Positions 43,027 through 53,114 of a stretch of 64,000 bases of DNA are shown here, in pieces (the stretch's first letter is position 1; each line of letters starts with the position of its first letter). The notes under the pieces are model-generated. The model made no database searches, was not told where the DNA came from, and saw nothing but the letters and a program-made list of their open reading frames with translations. Source of the stretch: Rhodopseudomonas palustris (GTDB lineage Bacteria > Pseudomonadota > Alphaproteobacteria > Rhizobiales > Xanthobacteraceae). The DNA is taken from NCBI RefSeq assembly GCF_003226555.1, contig NZ_QKQS01000042.1, positions 1 through 64,000 of the forward strand. Reading direction: 5' to 3'. Position numbers and translations under genes: made by a program.

Positions 43027-44424
43027 TCAAGCCACCGGGTCGATCGGCGACGGCGGCACTCCGCCGGCCTCGATGGCTTCGCCGGCGAGCAGGCACAGAT
43101 CCTCGCGATAGCGCCCCGCCACCACTTGCACGCCGACCGGCACCCGGCCGACCATCCCGGTCGACACCGTCAGCCCCGGCAGGCCGACGAACGGCAGTCC
43201 GACCTGCGGCATCTGTGCCGCCCACACCCGCTTGAACGAGGCGTCGTCCTTCAGGTCGAGCCGCTGCGGGAACGGCAGCTCGCCGCACACCGGCATCAGC
43301 AGCACGGCATAGCCATCGAAGAACGTCTGCCAGTCACGGGTCAGCGTTGCCCGACGGGTCAGCAGCTTGGAGTAGCTGGCGAGATCGGCGATCGCCTTGT
43401 CGCGGTTGCCGCGCAGGCATGCCAGCGCGCCTTCGTCGCCCTCGCGCTCGGCCGCCTCGAGCATCGCCTGATAACCGTCGCCGAGCCAGAACTGCGCCTG
43501 CAATTCGGCGGCCTCGCGCAGCGGCGGCGTGTTCTCGATCTCCTCGACGATCCAGCCGGCGGCTTCGAGCCGCTTGGCGGCGTCCTTCAGCGCAGCGCGC
43601 ACCTCCGGCACCACCGCAAGATCGTCGGGCGCGATGCACAGCGCAGCGCGCTTGTCGCGCGGCGGGCCGTCGAGCGGCGCCGGTACCCACCACGGATCGC
43701 GCGAGTCCGGCTGCGCCAGCGCCTGCAGTCCGAGCCGCACGTCGGCGATGGTCCGGGCCAGCGGCCCCGACACCGCGCTGATCTGCGGACAGATCGGCCG
43801 CTCCGGCGAGGACGCGTTGTAGGCGGCGACGCGGCCGATCGTCGGCCGCAGCCCGTGCACGCCGCAGGCATAGGCCGGATAGCGCACCGAGCCGGCGATG
43901 TCGGTGCCGTGCGCGATCGCTCCGATGCCGGCTGCAACCGCGGCGGCCGCGCCACCGGAGGAGCCGCCCGGCGTGATCGAGGAATCGCGCGGGTTCAGCG
44001 TCTCGCCATGCAACTTGTTTGCGGTGAACCAACGATAGGAGAAAGCCGGCGTATTGGTGCGGCCGATGATCACCGCGCCGGCTTTGCGCAGATTGTCGAG
44101 CACCGGACTGTTGGTTTTGGCGATCAAGTCGCGCTGCAGTGTCACGCCGTTGGTGGTGGCGAAGCCCTGCTGATCGACATTGACCTTCACGGTCACCGGC
44201 ACTCCGGCCAGCACGCCGAGGCTTTCGCCTTTGGCGAGCGCGGCGTCGACCGCATCGGCCTGCGCGAGCGCGGCCTCGGTGTTGTGATCGACCACCGCGT
44301 TGATCGCAGGATTGACGGCGGAAAGCCGGTTCAGCGCGGCCTCGGCTACTTCCCGCGCCGAGACGCGGCGGCTGCGGACGAGATCGGCCAGTTCAGTCGC
44401 GGAAAGGCGCCAGATGTCCTGCAT
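43027..44424 (-). CDS. Amidase (amidase-signature family)
   Basis: Predicted 465 residues. The amidase-signature triad is complete: catalytic Lys in GVPVTVKVNVDQQG, Ser in ITPGGSSGGAAAAVAAG and the nucleophile Ser in HGTDIAGSVRYPA. Homologous enzymes hydrolyse amides such as acylamides, aryl-amides and also glutamyl-tRNA; the substrate is unknown. ATG 44424 follows a GGAG site 6 bases upstream; the GTG two codons earlier is too close to it. It ends 17 bp before the glutathione peroxidase gene. Confidence 0.94.
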   Translation of the reverse strand: MQDIWRLSATELADLVRSRRVSAREVAEAALNRLSAVNPAINAVVDHNTEAALAQADAVDAALAKGESLGVLAGVPVTVKVNVDQQGFATTNGVTLQRDLIAKTNSPVLDNLRKAGAVIIGRTNTPAFSYRWFTANKLHGETLNPRDSSITPGGSSGGAAAAVAAGIGAIAHGTDIAGSVRYPAYACGVHGLRPTIGRVAAYNASSPERPICPQISAVSGPLARTIADVRLGLQALAQPDSRDPWWVPAPLDGPPRDKRAALCIAPDDLAVVPEVRAALKDAAKRLEAAGWIVEEIENTPPLREAAELQAQFWLGDGYQAMLEAAEREGDEGALACLRGNRDKAIADLASYSKLLTRRATLTRDWQTFFDGYAVLLMPVCGELPFPQRLDLKDDASFKRVWAAQMPQVGLPFVGLPGLTVSTGMVGRVPVGVQVVAGRYREDLCLLAGEAIEAGGVPPSPIDPVA

Positions 44425-44495
44425 GATCACTCCGTTGCGAGACGAATGTGATAGCGCGGCAGGATCGGGCGCGCCATCGCCAATTCAGCAACCGC

Positions 44496-44753
44496 TCAAT
44501 GCCGGTTCCGCGGCGACGCCGGCAGATCAAGCATCGCCTCGCTGAACGGAAATTCCAGCAGCACGCCGCCCTCCTCGTCGGTGACTTCGAGGCTGGCGCG
44601 GATCAGATCGAGCTGCGCGCTCTCGGTCTTGACGATTTCGCGGATGGTGGCGCGCGCCACTTCCCAGGCGTGGTCGGCGTCGCGCAGTTCCTCGCCCTCG
44701 GGATCTGGGATCAGTTCCTCGCCGATCCGGGTGTTGAAGAAATATCGCGGCAT
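44496..44753 (-). CDS. DUF6894 family protein (copy 2)
   Basis: Predicted 85 residues beginning MPRYFFNTRIGEELIPDPEG, then LRDADHAWEVARATIREIV and LDLIRASLEVTDEEGGVLLE. This is the more typical member of the two DUF6894 proteins in the window. GGAGC precedes ATG 44753. It sits 71 bp upstream of the amidase on the same strand. No function known. Confidence 0.85.
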   Translation of the reverse strand: MPRYFFNTRIGEELIPDPEGEELRDADHAWEVARATIREIVKTESAQLDLIRASLEVTDEEGGVLLEFPFSEAMLDLPASPRNRH

Positions 44754-44885
44754 TCCGGCTCCCGATTGAACACCTCTTTCAGGTGGCCATCACGCCGTTG
44801 ATCCGCAACCCTCGGGGCGCCGCCCATCCGCGCGCCGCGAGGCGCGGCGCTCGCAAACCCTGCAGTTTCGCGCTAACAAGTTCGA

Positions 44886-45875
44886 ATGCCGCTTGACCCG
44901 CAAGACGATGCTTCGTCCGCGCAGCGCCCTGCACCAGGTGCGCCGCTCTCCTCGCAACTGCTCGCGGTCGGTGACGGCCACGAACTCTATGTCGAAAGCA
45001 ACGGCCGTGCCGACGGGATCCCCGCGGTTTACCTGCACGGCGGCCCCGGCAGCGGCTGCCAGGCGGATCATCGCCGGTTGTTCGATCCGCAGCGGTTTCA
45101 TGCCGTGCTGTTCGATCAGCGCGGCGCCGGTCGCAGCCGCCCCAAGGGCGGCTGCGACGCCAACACGCTGCCGCATCTGATTGCCGACATGGAGGCGATT
45201 CGTACCCTGTACGGTTTCGAACGCTGGCTGGTGGTCGGCGGCTCGTGGGGATCGACGCTGGCGCTGGCCTATGCCGAGGCGCATCCGGAGCGCGTCAGCG
45301 GGCTGGTGCTGCGAGCCACTTTTCTCGGCACCCGCGCCGAGCTCGAAACGGCCTTCCTGATCAATCTGCCGCAATTTTATCCGGCGCTGAATGAGGATTT
45401 TCTCGGCCTGCTGCCGGAGTCCGAACGCGCCGCGCCGCTGGACGCGTATTGGCGGCGGATTCTCGATCCCGACCCCGCGGTGCACGCTCCTGCGGCGAAG
45501 GCTTGGGTCGAAACCGAAGGGGTGCTGTCGATGGTGACGCCCAGGCGGACGTGGCTCGATCGCGCACATCCGACCAGCCAAAGCGCGCTGCCAGTGACGC
45601 CCTATATCGAGTCGCACTACTTCGCAAACGACTGCTTCATGCGCCCCAATCAGCTGCTCAACGAGGCCCACAAGCTCGCCGGCATTCCGGGCGTGATCGT
45701 GCAGGGCCGCTACGACCTGCTGTGTCCGCCCGCAACCGCGCACCGGCTCGCCGCATTGTGGCCGGAGGCCGAGCTGCGCACCGTCGACGCCGCCGGCCAC
45801 CTGCTCTACGACCCCGGCATCCGTGACGCGGTGATCGCCGGGATCACTGACGTCGCGGCCCGGTCCAGGGCCTGA
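44886..45875 (+). CDS. pip: Proline iminopeptidase
   Basis: Predicted 329 residues, alpha/beta hydrolase cleaving N-terminal Pro from peptides in the cytoplasm. Seen: HGGPGSGC oxyanion region at about residues 51-58, FDQRGAGRSRP, nucleophile S120 in VVGGSWGSTLALAYA, Asp in GRYDLLCP and His in DAAGHLLYD. The length and motifs are typical of the S33 family. The ribosome site is weak. It is divergent from the DUF6894 gene and 11 bp ahead of the next gene. Confidence 0.95.
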   Translation: MPLDPQDDASSAQRPAPGAPLSSQLLAVGDGHELYVESNGRADGIPAVYLHGGPGSGCQADHRRLFDPQRFHAVLFDQRGAGRSRPKGGCDANTLPHLIADMEAIRTLYGFERWLVVGGSWGSTLALAYAEAHPERVSGLVLRATFLGTRAELETAFLINLPQFYPALNEDFLGLLPESERAAPLDAYWRRILDPDPAVHAPAAKAWVETEGVLSMVTPRRTWLDRAHPTSQSALPVTPYIESHYFANDCFMRPNQLLNEAHKLAGIPGVIVQGRYDLLCPPATAHRLAALWPEAELRTVDAAGHLLYDPGIRDAVIAGITDVAARSRA

Positions 45876-45886
45876 AAGGACACCCG

Positions 45887-46561
45887 ATGCCGATCGCCGG
45901 ACAAGGCATGCTGCTGACTTCGATGGATATCGCACCGGAGGACGAAGCCGATTTCAATCGCTGGTACGACCGCGAGCACATCGCCGAGCGCGTCGCGATC
46001 GAGGGCTTCGTCGAGGCGCGGCGCTACGTCGCGCTCGATGCCGCACCGAAATATCTCGGGTTGTACTCGACTGAGACCTTCGAGGTGCTGAGCAGCGATG
46101 CCTATCGCACAGCGCTCGCCAGTCAGACCGAGTGGTCGAAGCGCAACATCGCCAAGTTCAAGAACATGATCCGCGGCGTCGCGCGGATCACACTGAGTCG
46201 CGGCCTTGGCCGCGGTGCAGTGCTCGGCCTGGCCCGTGTTCGTCCTGCCACGGGCCAGGAGGACGCCTTGCGCGCGGATCTCGCAGCGAAGCTCGATCCG
46301 GCACCGCTCGACGGCATCATGTCGATGCATCTGCTCGAAAACGATCCCACGCTGTCGAAGCCACTGACCGATCCGCCCGGCGTCACCAGCCCGGGCGCGT
46401 CCGATTGGTTCGTGCTGATCGACGGCACCAGCATTGAGGCCGTGAAGGCGGCCCTCGCCGGCCGCTTCGACGCTGCAATCACAGCTGCCGGTGCCGAGCT
46501 GATCGCGGCCGGGACTTACGCGCTGCTATGGGATCTGGCCAAAGCAGAAATGGGCAGCTGA
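45887..46561 (+). CDS. Hypothetical protein, dimeric alpha+beta-barrel-like
   Basis: Predicted 224 residues in two similar halves. Each starts with a beta-strand and the EDEADFNRWYDREHIAERVA-like segment seen once clearly at residues 17-36, followed by FVEARRYVAL. This resembles dimeric ferredoxin-like (ABM/EthD-type) folds. A GAAAGGA site precedes ATG 45887, only 11 bp after the peptidase stop, so they form an operon. Function unknown. Confidence 0.75.
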   Translation: MPIAGQGMLLTSMDIAPEDEADFNRWYDREHIAERVAIEGFVEARRYVALDAAPKYLGLYSTETFEVLSSDAYRTALASQTEWSKRNIAKFKNMIRGVARITLSRGLGRGAVLGLARVRPATGQEDALRADLAAKLDPAPLDGIMSMHLLENDPTLSKPLTDPPGVTSPGASDWFVLIDGTSIEAVKAALAGRFDAAITAAGAELIAAGTYALLWDLAKAEMGS

Positions 46562-46624
46562 ACCCCACTTTGCGCTGTCCGCCTGTAATCGCATCATCAC
46601 ATCGGTGGGATACGCTGGCATCAG

Positions 46625-46649
46625 GGAACTTTTTCCGGATTCAAACGTC
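46625..46649 (+). promoter_or_regulatory. EcfG-like stress promoter candidate before tal-pgi
   Basis: GGAAC (46625-46629), a 16-base spacer and CGTC (46646-46649) resemble the alphaproteobacterial general-stress sigma EcfG consensus GGAAC-N16/17-CGTT, with the last base different. It lies about 125 bp upstream of the tal-pgi ATG. A single match of this length may be chance. Confidence 0.35.
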
Positions 46650-46774
46650 ATCTCCGCGTTGGGCGGTAATTGGCTGGCGTGCAAGGCGCCGGTCAGGACG
46701 AGTTGACAAGCTTCGATCCCCGGACGGAAATGCGTTCGAGGCCGTCATCGCACCGAACAAGCAGACAAGGCACC

Positions 46775-49627
46775 ATGAATCCCGTCAAATCACTCGAAAA
46801 AAACGGCCAGGCGATCTGGCTCGATTTCCTGGCCCGCGGCTTTATCGCCAAGGGAGATCTGAAGAAACTGATCGAGACCGACGGGGTGAAGGGGGTCACG
46901 TCCAACCCATCGATCTTCGAAAAGGCGATCGGCGCAAGCGATGAATATGACGGCGCGATCGGCGAGGCGCTGAAGCAAGGCGACCATTCGGTCGGAGAGC
47001 TTTACGAAACGGTCGCCGTCGAAGACATTCAGCATGCCGCCGACGTCCTTCGCCCGGTTTATGACAAGCTGAAGCGCCGCGACGGCTTCGTCAGCCTCGA
47101 AGTGTCTCCCTATCTGGCGCTCGACACCAAGGGCACGCTGGCGGAAGCCGAGCGGCTGTGGAGCCAGGTCAGTCGCGAAAACCTGATGATCAAGGTGCCT
47201 GCGACTCGCGAGGGCCTGCCGGCGATCAAGCAGCTGATCTCCAAAGGAATCAGCGTCAACGTCACGCTGCTGTTCTCGCAGAAAGTCTATAATCAAGTCG
47301 CGGAGGCCTACCTTTCCGGCCTCGAGGCGTTGATCGCCTCCGGCGGCGATCCGGCGCACGTCGCCAGCGTCGCCAGCTTCTTCATCAGCCGCATCGATAC
47401 CGCGGTCGATGCAGCGCTCGACGACAAGATCGGCAACATCAGCGATCCCGCCGAGAAGGAGCGATTGGAAGATCTGAAGGGCAAGGTCGCGATCGCCAAC
47501 GCCAAGCTCGCTTATCAAGACTACAAGCGGCTGTTCAGCGGCGACCGCTGGGCCAAGCTGGAAGCCTGCGGGGCCAAGCCGCAGCGCCTGCTGTGGGCTT
47601 CGACCGGTACGAAGAACAAGGCCTACAGCGATGTGCTGTACATCGAGGAGCTGATCGGCCCCGACACCGTCAACACCGTGCCGCCAGCGACGCTCGACGC
47701 CTTCCGCGACCATGGCAAGCCGCGCGACAGTCTGGAGAAGGACATCGACGAAGCGCAAGCCGTGCTGAAGGGCCTCGACAGCTCCGGCATTTCGCTCGAC
47801 GCGATCACCGATAGGCTGGTCACCGAAGGCGTGCAATTGTTTGCAGACGCTTTCGATAAACTGCTCGGCGCCGTCGCCTTCAAGCGTGAGACGGTGCTCG
47901 GCGGTGCGGTCGACAAGCAAACGCTGGCCCTGGCCGGCGATCTCGCCGACAAAGTCAAGGAGCAAATCGAGGCGTGGCGGAGCGCCGGCAAGATCCGGAA
48001 CTTGTGGGCGCGCGACAAGGCCGTGTGGACCGGCCGCGATGAAGACAAGTGGCTGGGCTGGCTCAGCGCACCGATGACCGCCAAGGCCAAGCTCGACGAC
48101 TATCAGGACTTCGCCAAATGGGTGAAGAGCCAGGGCTTCACCGATGCGGTGGTGCTCGGCATGGGCGGCTCCAGCCTCGGCCCCGAGGTAATCGCCGAGA
48201 CCTTCCCCAAGCAGGACGGTTTCCCCAAACTGCACGCCCTCGACTCCACCGATCCGGCGCAAGTGCGTGCCCTGGAAGCCAAGGTCAAGCTGGCTTCGAC
48301 ACTGTTCATTGTGTCGTCGAAGTCCGGCGGCACCACCGAGCCGAACGTGATGAAGGCGTATTTCTACGCGCGCATCACCGAAGCCGTCGGCGCCGATCAC
48401 GCTGGCCGGCACTTCGTCGCCGTCACCGACCCCGGCTCGTCGATGGAAAAGGTCGCGACTGAACAGAAATTCGCCAAGATCTTCCACGGCGATCCAACGA
48501 TCGGCGGACGCTATTCGGTGCTGTCGCCATTCGGTATGGTGCCCGCGGCTGCGGCCGGGCTCGATCTTGCCGCGCTGCTGAATACGACGCTGACCATGGT
48601 CCGCTCCTGCGGCCCCAATGTCCCGCCGCAGCAGAACCCCGCGGTCCAGCTCGGCCTGGTGATGGGCTGCGCCGGTCTCGCGGGCCGCGACAAGGTGACG
48701 ATCACGTCGTCGAAAGCGATCGCCGATTTCGGCGCCTGGGCCGAACAGCTGATTGCGGAGTCGACCGGCAAAGAAGGCAAGGGCCTGATCCCGATCGACG
48801 ACGAGCCGCTGACCGATGCGGCGACCTACGGCAACGACCGGCTGTTCATCGATCTGCGCACCGAAGCCGAAGCCGATCCGGCACACGAGTCGAAGCTCGC
48901 CGCGCTGGAAGCGGCCGGACATCCGGTGGTGCGGATCGTGCTGAAATCAGCCGAGGCGATCGGACAGGAGTTCTTCCGCTTCGAACTCGCCACCGCCGTC
49001 GCCGGCTCGGTACTCGGGATCAACCCGTTCGACCAACCCGACGTCGAGAGCGCCAAGATTAAGACCCGAGAACTGACGGCGGCGTTCGAGAAGTCAGGCG
49101 CGCTGCCGGAGGAAACGCCAGCGTTGTCGACTGCCGAGGTGGACCTCTACACCGACGCCGCCAACGCCGGCGCGCTGCGCCAGGACGGTGCCGACAGCAC
49201 GCTCGACTCGTGGCTGAAGGCGCATCTGTCGCGCGTGAACAGCGGCGATTACGTCGCGTTGCTCGCCTACATCGAGCGAAATTCCGCGCATATCGACGCG
49301 CTGCAACAGATTCGGCTGCAGATCCGGGATAAATGCCGGGTTGCGACCTGCGCCGAATTCGGCCCGCGCTTCCTGCATTCCACCGGCCAAGCCTACAAAG
49401 GCGGGCCGGACAGCGGCGTTTTTCTGCAAATCACCGCCGACGACGCCGCCGATCTGCCGGTGCCGGGCCAGAGCGCCAGCTTCGGGGTCATCAAGGCGGC
49501 GCAGGCGCGCGGCGATTTCGACGTGCTTACCGAACGCGGTCGGCGTGCCCTGCGGGTTCACTTCAAGGGCGATCTCGGCGCCGGCCTGAAGATGCTCGGC
49601 GACGCGATCAAACAGGCGCTCGCATAA
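46775..49627 (+). CDS. tal-pgi: Bifunctional transaldolase / glucose-6-phosphate isomerase
   Basis: Predicted 950 residues. Residues about 1-360 are transaldolase, with Schiff-base K140 in NLMIKVPATREG and GVTSNPSIFEKAI. Residues about 380-950 are a phosphoglucose isomerase, with SSKSGGTTEPN (about residue 510), and a long C-terminal part. The fusion links non-oxidative pentose phosphate and glycolytic steps in one protein. It is followed, after a palindromic repeat, by gnd-zwf-pgl-gntK. ATG 46775; AAGG lies upstream. An EcfG-like promoter candidate lies at 46625. Confidence 0.94.
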   Translation: MNPVKSLEKNGQAIWLDFLARGFIAKGDLKKLIETDGVKGVTSNPSIFEKAIGASDEYDGAIGEALKQGDHSVGELYETVAVEDIQHAADVLRPVYDKLKRRDGFVSLEVSPYLALDTKGTLAEAERLWSQVSRENLMIKVPATREGLPAIKQLISKGISVNVTLLFSQKVYNQVAEAYLSGLEALIASGGDPAHVASVASFFISRIDTAVDAALDDKIGNISDPAEKERLEDLKGKVAIANAKLAYQDYKRLFSGDRWAKLEACGAKPQRLLWASTGTKNKAYSDVLYIEELIGPDTVNTVPPATLDAFRDHGKPRDSLEKDIDEAQAVLKGLDSSGISLDAITDRLVTEGVQLFADAFDKLLGAVAFKRETVLGGAVDKQTLALAGDLADKVKEQIEAWRSAGKIRNLWARDKAVWTGRDEDKWLGWLSAPMTAKAKLDDYQDFAKWVKSQGFTDAVVLGMGGSSLGPEVIAETFPKQDGFPKLHALDSTDPAQVRALEAKVKLASTLFIVSSKSGGTTEPNVMKAYFYARITEAVGADHAGRHFVAVTDPGSSMEKVATEQKFAKIFHGDPTIGGRYSVLSPFGMVPAAAAGLDLAALLNTTLTMVRSCGPNVPPQQNPAVQLGLVMGCAGLAGRDKVTITSSKAIADFGAWAEQLIAESTGKEGKGLIPIDDEPLTDAATYGNDRLFIDLRTEAEADPAHESKLAALEAAGHPVVRIVLKSAEAIGQEFFRFELATAVAGSVLGINPFDQPDVESAKIKTRELTAAFEKSGALPEETPALSTAEVDLYTDAANAGALRQDGADSTLDSWLKAHLSRVNSGDYVALLAYIERNSAHIDALQQIRLQIRDKCRVATCAEFGPRFLHSTGQAYKGGPDSGVFLQITADDAADLPVPGQSASFGVIKAAQARGDFDVLTERGRRALRVHFKGDLGAGLKMLGDAIKQALA

Positions 49628-49664
49628 GAGTGCCGGGACGTTAGTTCCGACGACCACTGAAGGT

Positions 49665-49751
49665 CGTCATTGCGAGGAGCAACACGACGAAGCAATCCAG
49701 AACTCCGATTGATGGAGCGTTGGATTGCTTCGCCTTCGGCTCGCAATGACG
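49665..49751. repeat. Palindromic repeat, left of the gnd operon
   Basis: Outer arms CGTCATTGCGAG (49665-49676) and CTCGCAATGACG (49740-49751), inner arms CGAAGCAATCCA (49688-49699) and TGGATTGCTTCG (49721-49732), all perfect. A second copy lies at 53661-53745. Confidence 0.9.
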
Positions 49752-49818
49752 GAGTAACCGCCTACAAACGTAGCTTCGCACTTCAAGCGGGGCGCGGCCA
49801 AACAATGGAGACTTGCGC

Positions 49819-50859
49819 ATGCAGATCGGCATGATCGGCCTAGGCCGGATGGGCGGCAACATCGTCCGGCGACTTATAAAGGATGGCCATCATGCCGTGG
49901 TCTACGACCGCGACCCGCAGGCGATCGAGGCGCTGACGCGCGAAGGCGCGACCGGGAGCAGCGGGCTCGACGACCTGGTGCGCAAACTCGACGCGCCTCG
50001 GGCGGTGTGGGTGATGCTGCCCGCCGGCCACATTACCGAAACCACCATCGACCAACTGGGCAAGCTACTCTCTGCCAATGACGTGGTAATCGACGGCGGC
50101 AACACCTTCTGGCAGGACGACATCCGCCGCGCCAAAGCCCTTCAGGAACGAGGCATCCACTATGTCGACGTCGGCACCTCCGGCGGGATCTGGGGCTTCG
50201 AGCGCGGCTACTGCATGATGATCGGCGGCCACAAACCGGTCGTCGACCGGCTAGATCCGATCCTCGCCACGCTAGCGCCGGGCATCGGCGACATCCCACG
50301 GACACCGGGCCGCGAGAGCCGCGATCCCCGTGTCGAGCAGGGCTATATCCACGCCGGGCCGGTGGGCGCCGGCCATTTCGTCAAGATGGTCCACAACGGC
50401 ATCGAATACGGCCTGATGCAGGCCTATGCCGAGGGCTTCGACATTCTCAAGAACGCCAGCAGCCCCTCGCTGCCCGAGGAGCACCGCTTCGATCTCGACA
50501 TCGCCGACGTGGCCGAGGTCTGGCGACGCGGCAGCGTGATCCCGTCCTGGCTGCTCGACCTCACCGCCACTGCCCTCGCGAGGAACGACCAGCTCGACAA
50601 TTACTCCGGCTTCGTCGAGGATTCCGGTGAAGGTCGCTGGACCATCAACGCCGCCATCGAGGAAGCGGTACCGGCCGAAGTGCTCACCGCGGCGCTGTAT
50701 GCGCGCTTCCGCTCGCGTCGGGACCACACCTTCGCCGAGAAGATCCTGTCGGCGATGCGCGCCGGCTTCGGCGGCCACAAAGAGCCGCAGCAGCATCCGG
50801 AGCCGGAGCAGCAAGCCGCTCCGCAGCAGAAACTGAAACCGGCATCGGAGCGCGCGTGA
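49819..50859 (+). CDS. gnd: 6-phosphogluconate dehydrogenase (short form)
   Basis: Predicted 346 residues, the short form. It oxidatively decarboxylates 6-phosphogluconate to ribulose 5-phosphate with NAD(P)+. Seen: [15 protein letters not shown]ossmann motif, [13 protein letters not shown], and [19 protein letters not shown] with the catalytic Lys. The C-terminus carries a Gln/Pro tail. ATG 49819 has GGAG upstream. Its stop overlaps the zwf GTG (GTGA). Operon: gnd-zwf-pgl-gntK. Confidence 0.93.
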   Translation: MQIGMIGLGRMGGNIVRRLIKDGHHAVVYDRDPQAIEALTREGATGSSGLDDLVRKLDAPRAVWVMLPAGHITETTIDQLGKLLSANDVVIDGGNTFWQDDIRRAKALQERGIHYVDVGTSGGIWGFERGYCMMIGGHKPVVDRLDPILATLAPGIGDIPRTPGRESRDPRVEQGYIHAGPVGAGHFVKMVHNGIEYGLMQAYAEGFDILKNASSPSLPEEHRFDLDIADVAEVWRRGSVIPSWLLDLTATALARNDQLDNYSGFVEDSGEGRWTINAAIEEAVPAEVLTAALYARFRSRRDHTFAEKILSAMRAGFGGHKEPQQHPEPEQQAAPQQKLKPASERA

Positions 50860-52370
50860 CTACGCAAGCCAACAGCAATCAGGTCCCCGAAGGCTGCGCC
50901 TTCGTCATCTTCGGCGTCACCGGCGACCTCACCCACCGTCTGGTGATCCCGGCGCTGTACAATCTCGCCGAAGCCGGGTTGCTGCCGGAGAAATTCTGCG
51001 TCGTCGGCATCACTCGCCAGGACATGGCCAGCGAGGCGCTACGCGCGAGCCTGATGCAGGGCTTGCGCAAATACGCCACCCGCCCGGTAGACGACAAGGT
51101 CGCCGATCAGCTTCTGTACTGTGTGACCGCGATCAATGCCGATCCGAACGACCCGGATTCGTTCGATCGGCTGCGGGAGCGGCTCGAGAAGCTGGAGGCC
51201 AACCGTAACACCGGCGGCAACCGGCTGTTCTATCTCGCTACTCCGCCGGACGCCTTCGCGCCGATCGCAACCGAACTCGGCCGCGCCAAGCTCCTCGAAG
51301 AGGTCAGCGGCGCGTGGCGCCGGCTGGTGGTGGAGAAGCCATTCGGCACCGACCTCGCCTCGGCCAAGGCGCTGAACGATCATCTGCTCAGCATCATCTC
51401 CGAGCACGAACTGTACCGGATCGATCACTATCTCGGTAAGGAGACTGTGCAGAACATTCTGGTGCTGCGGTTTTCCAACGGCATGTTCGAGCCGATCTGG
51501 AACCGCGAGCACATCGACCACATCCAGATCACCGTCGAGGAAAAGCTCGGCGTCGGCCATCGCGGCAGCTTCTACGACAAGACCGGCGCGCTGCGCGACA
51601 TGGTGCCGAACCATTTGTTCCAATTGCTGTCGCTGGTGACGATGGAGCCGCCGGCGCATTTCAACGCCCACGGAGTGCGCTCAGCCAAAGCCGACGTGCT
51701 CGCGGCGATCCAGCTCCAGAGCGAAGACGAAGCGCTGCGCAATTCGGTGCGCGGCCAATACACTTCCGGCAGGATCGGCGACACCGAGATTCCGGACTAT
51801 CGCAGCGTCGAGGACGTCGAACCGGACAGCACCACCGAGACCTTCGCGGCGCTGAAACTGTCGATCGACAATTGGCGCTGGGCCGGCGTGCCGTTCTACC
51901 TGCGCACTGGCAAGGCGCTGTCGGGCAAACGCACCGAGGTGGCGATCAAGTTCAAGGAAGCGCCGTTCTCGATGTTCCGCTGCACCCCGATCCGTGAATT
52001 GTCGCAGAACTATCTGGTAATCGGGATCGAGCCGGTCGAAGGCATTTCGCTGCAGTTTAACACCAAGGTGCCCGGGCCGTCGATTGCCATCAATGGCGTC
52101 GAGATGACATTCCGCTACAAGGACTACTTCAAGGTGGCGCCGAGCAACGGCTACGAGACGCTGCTGCACGACTGCATGATCGGCGACAACATCCTGTTTC
52201 AGCGCGCCGACGGCGTCGAGGCGGGATGGCGCGCGGTGCAGCCGTTTCTCGAGGCCTGGAAGAAGGCCGGCGCCCATGGCCTGCAGATCTATCGCGCCGG
52301 CAGCGACGGCCCCGAAGACGCCGACGAACTGCTGTCCCGCGACGGCCGCGAATGGCGCAAGCCGGGTTAG
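50856..52370 (+). CDS. zwf: Glucose-6-phosphate dehydrogenase
   Basis: Predicted 504 residues from GTG 50856, coupled to gnd (GTGA overlap). It oxidises glucose 6-phosphate to 6-phosphogluconolactone with NADP+. N-terminal [16 protein letters not shown], active-site RIDHYLGKE with His at about residue 191, and later [15 protein letters not shown]. Full length and normal for the family. The next gene pgl begins 3 bp after the stop. Confidence 0.97.
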   Translation: MTTQANSNQVPEGCAFVIFGVTGDLTHRLVIPALYNLAEAGLLPEKFCVVGITRQDMASEALRASLMQGLRKYATRPVDDKVADQLLYCVTAINADPNDPDSFDRLRERLEKLEANRNTGGNRLFYLATPPDAFAPIATELGRAKLLEEVSGAWRRLVVEKPFGTDLASAKALNDHLLSIISEHELYRIDHYLGKETVQNILVLRFSNGMFEPIWNREHIDHIQITVEEKLGVGHRGSFYDKTGALRDMVPNHLFQLLSLVTMEPPAHFNAHGVRSAKADVLAAIQLQSEDEALRNSVRGQYTSGRIGDTEIPDYRSVEDVEPDSTTETFAALKLSIDNWRWAGVPFYLRTGKALSGKRTEVAIKFKEAPFSMFRCTPIRELSQNYLVIGIEPVEGISLQFNTKVPGPSIAINGVEMTFRYKDYFKVAPSNGYETLLHDCMIGDNILFQRADGVEAGWRAVQPFLEAWKKAGAHGLQIYRAGSDGPEDADELLSRDGREWRKPG

Positions 52371-52373
52371 CCG

Positions 52374-53114
52374 ATGAGAAGCGCCGATTATCACCTCGTG
52401 GTCGCAGCCGACGCCAACGCGCAAGCTCGCCTCGCAGCGCAGCGGCTGATCGCACGGATTGAGCTGCATCACGACCGCCCGGCGATCTGCCTGACCGGCG
52501 GCTCAGGACCGCAGCGCATGTTCGAGCTGCTCGCGGGCGAGTTCGAGAACCGAATTCCGTGGCAGCGCGTGCACTGGTTCATCAGCGACGAGCGTTTCGT
52601 GCCCGAGAGCGATCCGCTCAGCAACATCGGTGCCGCCAAGCACGCGTTCCTGAATGGCCGCGCGCCGCCACAGAACGTCCACGCCATCCCGACCGACACG
52701 GCGACGCCGGACGACGCGGCACAGCGCTACGAGGCCGAGTTAAAGGCGTTCTACGGCAGCGACGTGCTCGCGCCCGATCGGCCGCTGTTCGATCTGGTGC
52801 TCGGCGGCGTCGGGCCCGACGGCCACACCGCGTCGTTGTTTCCGGGGCGGCCGCAACTTCAGATCCAGGACCGCTGGGCCGCCGGCGTCGACACTGCGCC
52901 GGTCGAACCTCTGGTGCCGCGGGTCACCCTCACCCTTCCGGCGCTCGCCTCCTGTGCCGAGATGCTGTTCCTGGCCCACGGCGCCGCCAAGCGGAGCATT
53001 CTTTCCCGCGTGTTTGCCGGCGAGGATCTGCCGTCGGCGCGCGCGCGTTCGCAGGGCGAGACGGTTTGGCTGGTGACGCAGGACGCGCTGCCGGAGAATG
53101 CCGGTGATGCCTGA
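52374..53114 (+). CDS. pgl: 6-phosphogluconolactonase
   Basis: Predicted 246 residues (DevB type). It hydrolyses 6-phosphogluconolactone. Seen: ICLTGGSGPQRMFELLA, VHWFISDERFVPESDPLSN with the conserved DER, and LVLGGVGPDGHTASLFPG. It begins 3 bp after zwf without its own ribosome site, so translation is coupled. Its end overlaps gntK. Confidence 0.95.
   Translation: MRSADYHLVVAADANAQARLAAQRLIARIELHHDRPAICLTGGSGPQRMFELLAGEFENRIPWQRVHWFISDERFVPESDPLSNIGAAKHAFLNGRAPPQNVHAIPTDTATPDDAAQRYEAELKAFYGSDVLAPDRPLFDLVLGGVGPDGHTASLFPGRPQLQIQDRWAAGVDTAPVEPLVPRVTLTLPALASCAEMLFLAHGAAKRSILSRVFAGEDLPSARARSQGETVWLVTQDALPENAGDA

Noticed and set aside
46790..48922. 710-codon minus-strand open frame inside tal-pgi
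   Set aside because: Antisense shadow caused by GC-rich third positions; the plus-strand protein has complete transaldolase and isomerase motifs.
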